This document shows positions 47,501 through 58,829 of a stretch of 64,000 nt of DNA, piece after piece. The first letter of the stretch is position 1; the number at the start of each line of letters is the position of its first letter. The translations under genes were made by a program, and so were the position numbers. The DNA comes from Otis tarda (Eukaryota > Chordata > Aves > Otidiformes > Otididae). The notes below the pieces were generated by a model. That model had not been told where the DNA came from. It made no database searches and saw only the letters and a program-made list of their open reading frames with translations. The DNA is taken from contig CM048553.1 in the NCBI GenBank assembly GCA_026413225.1, forward strand, positions 19,592,501 through 19,656,500, written 5' to 3'.

Positions 47501-50500
47501 GCATTAAGATTATTTTTTTTTACATATTTTCAAATAAACATAACTTATGTAAAGAGGTAAAGCAAAAAAAAAAAAAATAATATACCCCATGTAGAGCACT
47601 AAATACCGCTGTTTTGAGCAGGTTATAGAGTGATTTAGTGCAAACATTTATTTTTATTTGGTATTTTTTTAATGTAGAGGAAAAGCATTCCTACATTTCC
47701 TGGTTAACAGAGATATCCCAGAATAATCAGACACTAGTACCTATTGCTAGCATTCTGTTCCAACTAAAATTGTCAAAATAGTATGAGAAGAATTAGTTTT
47801 ATTAATTCGGTGTTTGAAACCTATAAGTAGATCTCAGTAAGCTTCTGGAGCTTTGGAATATTGTGGCATGTGCTGTGTCATTTGCTTGTTTGTAACTGTA
47901 GTCTGACAAATTAAACTGTCACAGTCCCATCCCATCAGTCTCCTGAGAAAGTCCCATTCAATTTGAGGCAAGAGACTAGTTGTTTAGGTGCAGCTGATGG
48001 CTTGGAACCAGAAATAAATGAATGAAAAGCCTCGATAGGGACAAAAGGATTACCACAGGGTTATGGTATGAACTGCTTAGGGTGAAATAGTGTACCACAG
48101 AATAATATTCTACCTGATTCACTGCTTGTTGTCGTGCTGTGTATCGCTCCATCCTGCTCTCTTGTGCCAGCTTCGATGCTATGTGGCACACCAGTGAGCT
48201 ATTTCAGCCTGTTAACTCACTGAAAGGAGAAGGAAAACCACCATAGTTGTCCCTGTGGCTCAGCAAGAGCCAAGCATCCTGTGGAGACTGGTGGCAAGGC
48301 GAGGAGGAAGGGGAGAGGCACAAAGAGGGGATGCACTGGATCGGCTTGGGCTGTTTGCAGCCCCACCTTAGTCAACAGAAGGCCGAAAAACTGCCTTGAT
48401 ATTAGGTGCAACAAATGACTTGTATGGAAAGTGATTTTCAGTAAAAAAAAAATGAAAGGCCATTTTGAGGGCCTTTTACCATTTCTTACTGAGGCTTTAC
48501 AATTTTTGGTTTTCAGCTTATGGAAAAGCAGTTAAATTTAATTCAGAAAGCAGCTGACTTAGCTCTTCCTTGCAATAACAAGATTTGGGTGAGAAAAGAT
48601 TGGAACAAGAATAACGCTCTTTTCTGTTCAATTTGTGGTGCTTTATTTACAATGCAGAATTGCCGTTTTGCCTGTATTATTGGTCAGTCTCCTCTTGTTT
48701 CTTTTCCAAATCACTGTATATGAAAGGCCTGGTAACCTTCTTCTGTTGGTTTATTTATTTAGAAACATGCACAATTACGAAGATAGTGGACAGATGATGT
48801 GCCCAGAACAACTTGCAACTCCAGAAATAGATGTTTTAGGTTGAGTGTCACACTGATACCTTGGATTTTGCTTGGATTTTTTTTTTTCTTCCTTCCTACT
48901 GCTGAGTTTCTCTCTCCTTCATTTAGTTTTTCTACAGGGGTTTTTTTGGCTTTTCTTCTTGTTAACCTGTCAATGTCAGTGGGAATTTTCATTAAGTTAC
49001 ATTGATTCAAATACTGCAGCCTGGGCCTTATTCTCTTGGATATGGGGAAGACAAACACTGAGAGTCTGATTCACCTTTTTATTTCAGTGGATTTATGAGG
49101 CAACTGCATAGACATCATTGCAGATATTTTTGAACTACAGCCTTTGAGATGAAAGGGCACTCAAGCCTGTGAACCTTAGCAGGAGCTTATAACATGATGA
49201 CTGTGCATCCTGTCTGGTATCAGGAGACAGCAGAGTCCGCTACATCTTGGTGGAGACACTTGTGGATATAGTTATGTCAAACTCAGAAACGCTAAGGGTG
49301 TCTGCATCACTGCCACGTGCCTGAGCTCCTAACTTCAGACTCCAGTCAAAGGCACCTTTACTTGGAACGTCTGGTCTTTAAAATATCTGTCTTACCTTGT
49401 ACGTTTCATACTGTACTGGTTTGTCTTGAAACTGAATACAGAAATCAGCATCAATTCTATTGTGCAAAAAAACAGAACTTTTTTTTCTTACTAGATAAAA
49501 TTGTTGTTCTTTCTGTTTTAAAGGCTCTGGCTTGTTTTATCTTGATCCAATGTCTTGGTGTGGCATTTCAGAGAGATGGGAAGGCTACCTATGAAAAAAC
49601 TGCTGTGAAACTAATTTAATCTGTTCTTCTTTCCTTGTTTATTGGTGCTTGAGCAGAAAACCAAGAGATTATTTTGGAAGAGACCCTGACAAGCACTTTA
49701 AAAAGACATCATCAAGATGAGTCCCTATTCTTGAAGACCAGAAAGCTTTTGTGAGGAATCTTTCTTCTGACTGTAGACTTTCACACCCTTTTCATAATAT
49801 TGCTCACTCATCTTGATTGTGTCCACAACCATCTATGTATGTGTCGCACCCAGTCCAAGGCTTCCTGCAGAATACAGTTTGGGAGGGAGTGGGAGAAGGA
49901 AATCAAGGTGTTTGGACTTAGATCCTTCTCTGCCCAAAGGCACAGATCTTTACTGGAGCTGTGAGACTGGAAGGTGACTGATGGTGTGTTGTGAACACAC
50001 ATCCTTCTCCTAGGATCGCTCTGGTCTTCTCAGAGAGCAAATCCAGCCTGTAATCAGTGAATTATTTGCGTTGCACATAGAAACTATCTTTAGGACTTTA
50101 TCAATGTTGCATACTTTCTTTTCTGTTAATATAGATTTCTGCTTCTGGAAGCTAAGTGTGGTTCGATTTTTCCAGAAAAAGAAAATGGTGGTTATTTTTA
50201 GCACAAGCCTGCTTTCCAGGTTGCTGTTCATCATCATGTTGCTAAATGGCTCCTCAGAAATGTGGCAGCAGGTTTTTGCCTCTGTGCTCATAGGAGATAT
50301 CCATGTGTTGCTTTTTGCAAGAGTTGATGTAAGTCCCGTCAAATCCTTCCTAAAGGTATGATTAAGCTCCTTCAGTTCATTAACCATTTCTTATGGGTAA
50401 TGCTCCTGCTACAAATAAATATTTTCATTCAGACAGTGACAGATGAGAAGAGCATGGCTTCTCCTTAAATGGCAGCACTCTTCATTTTTTTTGTAACTCA

Positions 50501-53500
50501 GGTTTCTTAACTAATGAACAGAAAAATCTTACTAAGTCAAGCTTGAAATTATTATAGGTTAAATAGTGCACCTAGGATTTTATATTTAAAATAATTGGGA
50601 GTCTTTGTAAAATTACAGTGAAAGTAGAGGTCAATTAGTGCATGAAATGTAGAAGTTTTCACATGGAAATTATGTATCGTAATAATTATACTAATCAAAG
50701 AATTAGACTCACTGATATGAGGTGAGTCTTATTAAAAACTGCATGACAGTCTGTGACTGGTTATAAAATACAATTTTTAAAAGTCAGAAGAATATTCAGG
50801 AAACATAATACAATGATTTAAAAAGCGAACAAATCTCAAGCAAGTTACAGTGTAAATGACTGATAATTTAGATGTAGACTTAGGGGCAGGAAAATATCCT
50901 CTGTCAATAACGCTGCATATTTCATGTCAAAGTGTGTTGACAAGACACATGCTTATATATAAAAGTTTCACATTAAGAAACCAAAACTGAGGCTTTATTT
51001 TTTCTGTTCTTCCTTCCTTCTCTTCTCCCTCCTCAGCCTGCAGTGAGCAGCACTGCTAGTTGAAAGTGCTCGCGCAGGTTTACTTCGCACAAAAAGAGCA
51101 GCTGCTGACCGGCCGTCTGCTTGTTATGTGCCTTTCCAGCGCTGAGGATTTCTTTTTTTTTTTTCTCCTAGCACCTTTGCACATGCTCTTTGCTATTTGC
51201 TCACGTGACTGTATTTGTATTCTCTGTGAGGTAGAATGTATTTTGCATAAGAGTCAACAGTCTATCCTCGGTCTGCAAAAATTGTTCATACTGTGTAATA
51301 GTTCTCGGTAAGTAGGCGCTTTGCAAGTGTTTGATTTGCGGAGTAGCAAAAGAATGGTAAGTGAAATCCACCCTGCCTCTGCAGCAGCAGATGCCTAGAG
51401 CCGAACTAGTCGCCCTCGGCTCTGCTTGGAATTAGTGCAGAGAAAGAGGTGCTTTAAGGGCATTATCTTATGGACTGTTTTAAAGATTTGATCATGACAA
51501 GATCAGTCTGGACTCAGTTTGTTGTTGACTAGATCTCCATCATGAAAAGTGTGGATGAGCCTTGTGCCCAGCTCTTGGTGTTTCCATAGTCAGTTGAATT
51601 CTGCTCTGTGTGAGTATTGCTGCTCCAATGTTTTATTAATAGTTGCAAAAACTATTTACAACGTTAATAATTGCCTTAAATCTTAAGGCAACCTAAAGTT
51701 AAATTCTTCAATCGATGTAATTTCTGTCTGGGGAAGACCAAAATCTGCTGAAGGAGGATGGAGGAAGGAAAGTACAGCAAGCGAGAAATTATTTAGGTGT
51801 CTGCTGTATTTCCTGTAAAGCAGGAGTTATTAAAGGCTGATTTTGGTTGGAGTGGGCTAAGAAGAGAGGAGGTTAAGGGGCTAGTGACAACTCAATATGA
51901 ACATTTTGGATGGTTCTTGGTCAAAGTATAACTGTGAGCTGTTAGCAGCCTCCGGCAGGTCGGATCTTGGGTTTTAATTACGCTTGTGAATGGAAACTGT
52001 TTGATAGCAACTGAAACAGCAACCAGTTTGAAAGGTAAGTAGCTGCTAGCGAAGTGTCTCCTGGTTGTTTTGTGAGCAGTGTGTTTCATTTTTAGTGAAA
52101 ACACACAAGTAAACTGCTTCGGAAGTGCCCTTATCTCAGCTAGTGAACGCCAGATTTGCTTTTGGTTTTACTGCTTGCCAGGAGACATTAATGTAAGCAG
52201 GATACTTAAGCATACTGTTAAAAAGCACTTTGTAGCCAAATTCAACGGGCTATTCAGATACATCAGTAGTGTAAGGAAAGAAGGCAAGCTGTAACTCTTA
52301 TAAGATAAAAAGCAAGTTGTATAAATTTCTTTGTTGAAACCATTTACTTAATGTTTCAGATATTCTTTTCCTCTGTATTGAACCAAATGCTTTCAATTTA
52401 CTTTTAAAATGTTAACAGTAAAGTGGGTATTTTAAGGATAAATTACACTTGTAATTTGTCTAGCTTCTATAAAACAATAAATACAGTAATTTGTGAACCC
52501 AGAAACATTTTTCCTTTTAAGCACTCTCCTTTCGAATAATCAAATTTCAACGTTTCAAAGAACTACAACTAAAATTAAAATGACCAACTGTATAAAGATG
52601 GGAGAGATGCTGTTAAAGAACATTTCAGTAATTTTACTGCAAATGCATTTCTTCTCTCTCTGAGTGGAGCATTAAGTCCTTCTCATCGTCTGGACTTTTC
52701 ACTTACTCCAGAGTGCTCATAAAACTAGAGTTCAAATGTCTGGTGTGCTGAGATGGTCTCAGGAGCTGAAAGAGATTATTGCAGTGATGTTAGTTTTAGC
52801 AAATTGTTCTTTTTTTTCAAAAACAACAAAAAAAAAACTTACAGCTAGTGGCAGTTTGTAGGTTAGAGGTTCTGAACAGCAAATTGGGCAATGGTGGTTT
52901 TTATAAAATTATAACGCTCTTTCCAGCAGGAGATTCTTTAGGTATCAAAATTCAGATATTCTAAAGTTAAAGTTGTTCTTATTTTATGTCACTCACTTTT
53001 TAATATTTTCTTTAGGCTGTAAGACCTGTATATTTTATAGGAAAATAAGTTTATTGACTTGCAGGGTACCACTAGTCAACAGTAAATTAACTGCTTAATG
53101 CTAACTTATTTACACAAGTATTTGCCTAATATCTGTAGTGGATTTTTGTTTTTACTGTAGCTGACAGTTTTCATAGGAAAGAGACCTCAACAGCAATTAA
53201 TGCTACTTCAGTCTGAAAAATTTAATGTAAATAAATCTTTACTAGCAAGGTTTGCCTTCATATTCAAACCTCAGTCAGAAACATCATCTGGCTAGCTCTT
53301 GGGAGCAGACACTTCCCCAAATGGAACAAAAGTCAGTGGGAGCTGTTTCTATTGGGCACTCCTGAAATTCAGACCAGAAATACTCTAATCTGGGCACCCA
53401 AAAATCTGTGGAAGGTTGGGTCCTGAAGACACAGGTGCACCAGCCATGCTTCTAATGGGAACTGGTTTCTGACAAGCATAGCTAATAGACTAATAGCAGC

Positions 53501-54696
53501 TAATAGGAGCTGCTATGCCTTTTCAATTTGCTTGTGAAACCATACTCCTTCCAAAACAGCTTGTACTGATGTCTCCAGCTCATGTGAGATGAAGTAAGCT
53601 ATGATGGCAAAAGTGCAAATTTTTTTGCTGGCATAAATTAGACCTACATTGTGGTTTACTGGTGACACTTTTCAAGCACAGAGCTAACTCTAGCTTTATT
53701 ATGACCCAGATAAAACTAATCATTTCCAGATGGTAAACCAAAGTTAAATACTAAGAGAATAAAGCATTCTGTGTATGTAACTTTCATGTGTACTAAAACC
53801 TACAAAGAAGTAACTGAAATGTTTTTCTGGGTGCTGCTAGTCCTTAATTCCACTTTACTGTTGAGGAAACTTGACTGCTTTCCTTGTGGGTTTCATCTGA
53901 GCTAATCATATTCAGTTCTCCTTGACGTGTTTGATTTCATTAATGAGTCACTGAGAAACAAAACCTCTACTTCTACAGAGGGGGATAAGTTATCTCAATT
54001 CTTTGTGTATAACTATACATTGGTCCTTCTAGAGCTTATGCTGTGACATTTGCACTGCAAGTGATGCTCAGGGGCCCTTGGAGGAAATATAGGACCTTTC
54101 CTCTCCTAGGTGGTATGCAAACGTGGAATAAAATACTAGTTCTCACTTCTAGGTCTTTCAGTCCTGGGTCTGGTCGGCATGTTCACTACTACGGTCAAGA
54201 GTGGTCACAGTACAGCTGCGTCTGTTTAGCCGTCATTCAGTATTTTAACAGAGATTAATACGAGGCTATTTCTAGCACTGGCAGATAGATGGTATGTTCT
54301 TTTAGAATGTGTATTTATTTAGTTTTTTCTTTGATGATATCTATGTTAGTATTTGAGGTCACTTGAACCAGTCAGAGCCATATGAGTCATCTTTATCCCA
54401 TTCAGTTTACACATTATGGTCTAAAACATTTCTTTTCACTTCCCCCCCGCCTCCCCAGAGTATGATTCTAGAAAAACAACATATTCCTCATATTGTGCCA
54501 AGTGCTGCTCTACAGAAAGTCTACTTTAGTTGATCTGTCTTGCCTTCTGGGCTTATCTACTACTAGACAGTAGAAGTGGGAGGGAGACAATACAGAAAGC
54601 CTGAAGACAAGAAGACGTTATTACACTGCTGGCAGTCTTCCTGTGTTTGAAACTTGCAAAGACGTCTTTGGTCTAAGGAAGGAAAACAGAGATGAG
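41526..54696. other. Intron 1 block, no genes recognised
   Basis: AT-rich intron. It holds short homopolymers (T near 43691-43710, A near 43730 and 47563, T near 51150) and a small inverted repeat at about 48456-48477 (AAAGGCC / GGCCTTT). Open frames up to 125 codons (for example 50010-50387, minus strand) lack recognisable domains. No interspersed repeat was recognised, so old ones may have been missed. Confidence 0.5.
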
Positions 54697-55841
54697 TGTT
54701 CTGGTTTTATTTAGTGAGGGGGGGGCTACGGTGGTAGCTTCTGTAGGAAACTATTAGAAGTAGCTCCCCTTTGTTCAGTGGACTCGGCTGGGCCTAGGGT
54801 GGACCTGCAGCTGGCCAAGGCTGAGCCAATTGGTAGCAGAATGTTCCGTGATAATGCCTCTGTGATAACGTATTTAAGAAAGGGAAAAACAAAAAAAAAA
54901 AAAAAAAAGGAGAGAAGATGTGAAGCAGCAGAGCAGGGGCAGAGAGGGGGACTGTGGGCCTTGCAGGCCTCACCCTTTAGCCTCCTGCCTGGCAGCTGAC
55001 TGGGCCTGACTCGGCCCAGCCCAGCTGCAAGAAGTGGAGAGGAGATGAGATGGATGATGTGAAGAGATCCTGAGAGGCATCTGCCAGCCTGTTGTGAAGA
55101 ACTTTTCTTGTGAGAGGAACGGCTGCAGACGCCAAGGTCAGTGAAGAAGGAGGGGGAGGAGTAACGCGGCTCCTGGCCAAGATTCCCCTGCAGCCTGTGG
55201 TGATGACCATGGTGGAGCAGGTTGTCCCCCTGCAGCCCATGGAAGCCCACGGAGGAGCAGAGATCCACCTGCAGCCTGTGGAGGACCCCATGCTGGAGCA
55301 GGTGGAGGCCTGAAGGAGGCTGTGGCCTATGGAGGGCCTGCTGGGACAGCCATTCTGGAGGGACTGCACCCTGTGGAAGAGATGACCCGCGCCGGAGCAG
55401 TTTCACAAAGGACTGTGCCCTGTGGGAGGGACCCCATGATGGAGCAAGGGAGGAACGTGAGGAGTTCTTCCCCCGATGACGAAGCAGCAGCGTAAAACAA
55501 CGCGTGATGAACTGACTGCAACCCCCATTCCCTCTTCCCCCCTGTGCCACTCAGAGGGTGGAGGGAGGTAGCTGAGATAATAGTAAGCCTGGGAAGAGGG
55601 AGGGGTCAGGGGAGGTTATCTTGTTCTTTCTCATTATCCTGCTTTGTTTTTAGCAGTAAATGAATAGTTTTCCCCAAGTCGAGTCCATTTTGCCCATAAC
55701 GGTAACTTTAAGGATTTCTCCCTGTCCTTATATCAAACCTCGAGCCTTTTTTCTTAATTATCTCTCTCTACTCTCTCGGAGGGTGGGGGGAGTGAGAGAG
55801 CAATTGCATAGTCTGGTCCCGATCGGGGCTAAACTATGACA
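54697..55841 (+). mobile_element. Solo LTR, same family, older copy
   Basis: 1145 bp, begins TGTTCTGG and ends CTATGACA, and aligns by eye along its length to the LTRs at 36672 and 38122. It is clearly more diverged, and some segments are missing or extra. One stretch of GC-rich sequence after the A run is shorter, and about 18 extra bases (GAACTTTTCTTGTGAGAG-like) precede the GAACGGCTGCAGACGCCAAG block. No primer site or second LTR follows, so this is a solo LTR. Flanks ATGAG (54692-54696) and ATGAC (55842-55846) are a probable 5 bp target duplication with one change. It keeps the inverted CCAAT (54829-54833) and TATTTAA (54871-54877), while the polyA signal reads AGTAAA. Confidence 0.92.
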
Positions 55842-56415
55842 ATGACCATTGGAAAAATAATCTTCTAACTGAAATTTTAGTAGAGCTTTTAGTTTCACTA
55901 CTGTTCGAATTCAAATTTTGGAGTTTGTGATATAAAGTTTGATGGCTGATAAAGAGCTTATTAATGATCTGAAGGTCATACATAACCACAACTGTAACCT
56001 AGGCAGAGATAGAGTGCACTTCAGAGTTTATTAATTGCTTCAAACTTTGAAGTTCTACAAACCTAGTCTTAAGCTTTTCATTTTCTGCTTAGAGTCACTG
56101 GAGTAAATGTATTTTTTTTTTCTTATATCTGGGTGTCCAAGGTAGAATACCTCTGGTTTGCATTTGATAAATAATGCAAAACTTGACATGAGTTTTCTTT
56201 TATACCGAGACAGTAAATTTACTTGGAGAAAATGTGTAAATATAGCAGTTGTACATGTTCTTGCTGTGAATAGATAAAAGTTCTGTTTACTTGGGAATTA
56301 GAGAGATCTCATGCTTTGAGATTCCAAAAGGTAGCATGAGACAAAAAATAATGTCAAACAAGTCTTAAGTGAACCTGTAGAGCTGAGGCAGAAGGAGTGA
56401 ATTTTAAAGCAGAAG
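55842..56415. other. Intron 1 segment, nothing recognised
   Basis: AT-rich spacer between the solo LTR and a CR1 copy. No gene or repeat was recognised. Confidence 0.5.
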
Positions 56416-57065
56416 GAGGTGTTGGTCGATGAGAAGCTCAGCATGACCTGGAAACATGCACTTGCAGCCCAGAAAGCCAGCCATCTCCTGGGCTGCATCA
56501 GAGGAAGTGTTGAGGGAGGTGATTCTCACCCTCTATTACACTCTGGTGAGACCCCACCTAGAGTACTACGTACAAGCTCTGAAGCCCCCAGCACAGGAAA
56601 GACATGGACCTGTTGGAGTGAGTCCAGAGGAGGGCAATGAAAATGATCAGAGGGCTGGAGCACCTCTCCTGTGAGGACAGGCTGAGAGAGTTGGGGCTGT
56701 TCAGCCTGGAGAAGAGAAGGCTCCTGGGAGACCTTACTGCAGCCTCCCAGTACTTAAAGGGGGCTTACAAGAAAACCGAGGAGGGACTTTTGACAAGGGC
56801 ATGTAGTGATAGGACAAGGGGTAACGGCTTTAAACTGGAAGAGAGTAGATAAGGAATAAATTCTTCGCTGTGAGAGTATTGAGGCGCTGGAACAGGCTGC
56901 CCAGAGAAGCTGCGGATGCCCCATTCCTGGAAATGTTCAAGGCCAGGTTGGATGGGGCTTTGAGCGACCTGTTCTAGGGGAAGGTGTCCCTGCCCATGGT
57001 AGAGGGGTTGGAACTAGGTGATCTTTAAGGTCCCTTCCAGCCCAAACCATTCTGTGATTCTGTGA
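56416..57065 (+). mobile_element. CR1 LINE, 5' truncated, RT C-terminus plus 3' UTR
   Basis: About 650 bp on the + strand. Translated pieces in different frames show the CR1 ORF2 C-terminal region: VDEKLSMTWKHALAAQKA, EVILTLYYTLVRPHLEY, then ENDQRAGAP in one frame and [20 protein letters not shown] in another, then [20 protein letters not shown]. Frame changes between these pieces and a stop (TAG near 56850) show the copy is dead. After the coding part follow GGAACAGGCTGCCCAGAGAA and the 3' end CCATTCTGTGATTCTGTGAA. Confidence 0.95.
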
Positions 57066-57699
57066 AATTTAAATTAAGCTTAAATAGCTAAGCAACTGAT
57101 TTTTGTTAATATGTAACCAATTATAATTGTTTTGCATTTTTATTAAATGAAGTGAGTGCTGCCTTTCTAAGTAGGAAGGTACACTGTATTACCGTCTTCT
57201 CTGAAGATTCTTGCTGGCAGGCAAGAGTTTGTTTTTTAACAAGGACATCCTTTTTAAAATCACTTTTGTCAACCTCCGTCTGATAAATTGCGGAGCAATG
57301 GACTAAACCAGGATTCTTTTTCCTAAGTTAAATAAAACAACCTTAAATAACCTGGATCCACAAACTGGAAACTTAAGTTAATCAAAGCAATTTTTATAGT
57401 TGACATCATAATATGTTTTTTAAACAAATGAAGTCTTATTTGAAGACTATAATCAGTTCAACTCATGAACATGCTTTAAGATTTCAAAACTGGACCTCAT
57501 CTTCCCTCTCATTTTTTAATTAGAGGACTAGAAAAGGAAAACAAGTCTTTTTTATTTTTTGACTCCCAATTGATTTCTCAGCTTTGAATGACCTGTCTGT
57601 TCAACCCTGTTAGCTGAATGAGCCGACAGGAAGAAAATATTCTACCGGCACCTGAAAAAGAAGTTAGTTACCCAAAGCTGGTTTTGCAGTTCAACAAAC

Positions 57700-57702
<3 letters not shown>

Positions 57703-57732
<30 letters not shown>
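57703..57732. repeat. T30 homopolymer
   Basis: Uninterrupted run of 30 T followed by AG. No retroposed sequence in reverse orientation was recognised next to it. Confidence 0.95.
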
Positions 57733-57734
<2 letters not shown>

Positions 57735-57775
57735 TGTTCGAATGTTAGCAGCAAAAACAAATGTCAAAATTGTTT

Positions 57776-57845
57776 TGTGCAGGAAGTCCAGTCATTAGTG
57801 CAAGTTACTGTTACTTCTCATTTTGCAGTACATTTTACAAGGTAT
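57776..57845 (+). repeat. 70 bp direct repeat, copy 1
   Basis: Starts TGTGCAGGAAGTCCAGTC and ends CATTTTACAAGGTAT. It matches 58679-58748 over 70 positions without gaps, with about 10 mismatches by eye (about 86% identity). Confidence 0.85.
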
Positions 57846-58678
57846 TGAAGTTAAAACTTCATTTAAATTAAAAAAAAATACATTTTCAGATGAGTCTTTA
57901 TTGTAATAACTGAATCTGAGACTGCAGGTGGTTCTTCCAGCTTGGGGGATTTTTAACTCAAAAACCTGTAGTACTCCAAAGTTTTTAAGCTAAGGAATTG
58001 CAGAAAGAAGCATTTCTGTGCTGCCTTCACTCTCCTGCGATGTCGCAGGGTTGGCAAAATGGTCCAAATAAACAAAAATTCTTTTTGGCAGGTTTGGGTT
58101 GGATTTTCGCTTTGGTTTGTCATATGACCAACTACACACCCATGTAAGTCAGAAGAGGACAAATGATGGTGCAGAATCAGGGAAAAATGGGGGAAGATCA
58201 GAAGTGCTGCTTCAGGGGTGATGTTAGCAATGCTGGTTTGTTTGAAGCATGGGCCTTTGTATGTTCTTCTGAAAACACCTGTGGCTCACTGAACTGGTTT
58301 CCCTCTTGAGTCCTTTCTTGTAACTAGGTAGAGATCTTTCTTCTACATTTCCTGAAAAATACCCCAATAGTAACTGTGCACTTTCAGTCAAAAGTTGTAT
58401 AAAATCATAAATACTTCCATAAGTAATTGGGGGGCAGGAGGAAATCAAATGTAAGGAAAAAAAAAGCCTGAGCTTAAAAACTTGAAGTAGATACTTTTAA
58501 CCCATCCTAGTTTTTGTATGTTTCCTGATGGTGGAAAAATGGCAAGCACGTTCTTTACCTTGCTGTGCCTGCACTTCCCTATGACTCCTCATGGTTTGAG
58601 TGGCCACCACCTTACCCTTCAGCCACTCTGCCTTTCTGCCACTCTAGAAATTAACAGTAGAAATTAATGGCTATCTTG

Positions 58679-58748
58679 TGTGCAGGAAGTCCAGTCGTTA
58701 GTGCATTTTACTGTTTTTTCTCATTTTATGATGCATTTTACAAGGTAT
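58679..58748 (+). repeat. 70 bp direct repeat, copy 2
   Basis: Second copy of the segment at 57776-57845, 903 bp downstream in the same orientation. The two ends are the best preserved; most mismatches are in the middle. Confidence 0.85.
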
Positions 58749-58812
58749 GCCAGCTTTTGGTCTCAGCCTTCTTGAGAAAAATGGCAATAGCCTTTACTAT
58801 GAGTTTCTCTTT

Positions 58813-58829
58813 AAAAAAAAAAAAAAAAA
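58813..58829. repeat. A17 homopolymer
   Basis: Uninterrupted A run in intron 1. Confidence 0.9.

Noticed and set aside
48456-48477. AAAGGCC / GGCCTTT hairpin as a possible small RNA or terminator
   Set aside because: Seven-base arms are expected by chance at this window size and nothing else supports an RNA gene.
57703-57737. T30 followed by AG as a possible strong splice acceptor
   Set aside because: The downstream sequence does not encode the expected PIP4K2A exon 2 segment; it is a homopolymer.
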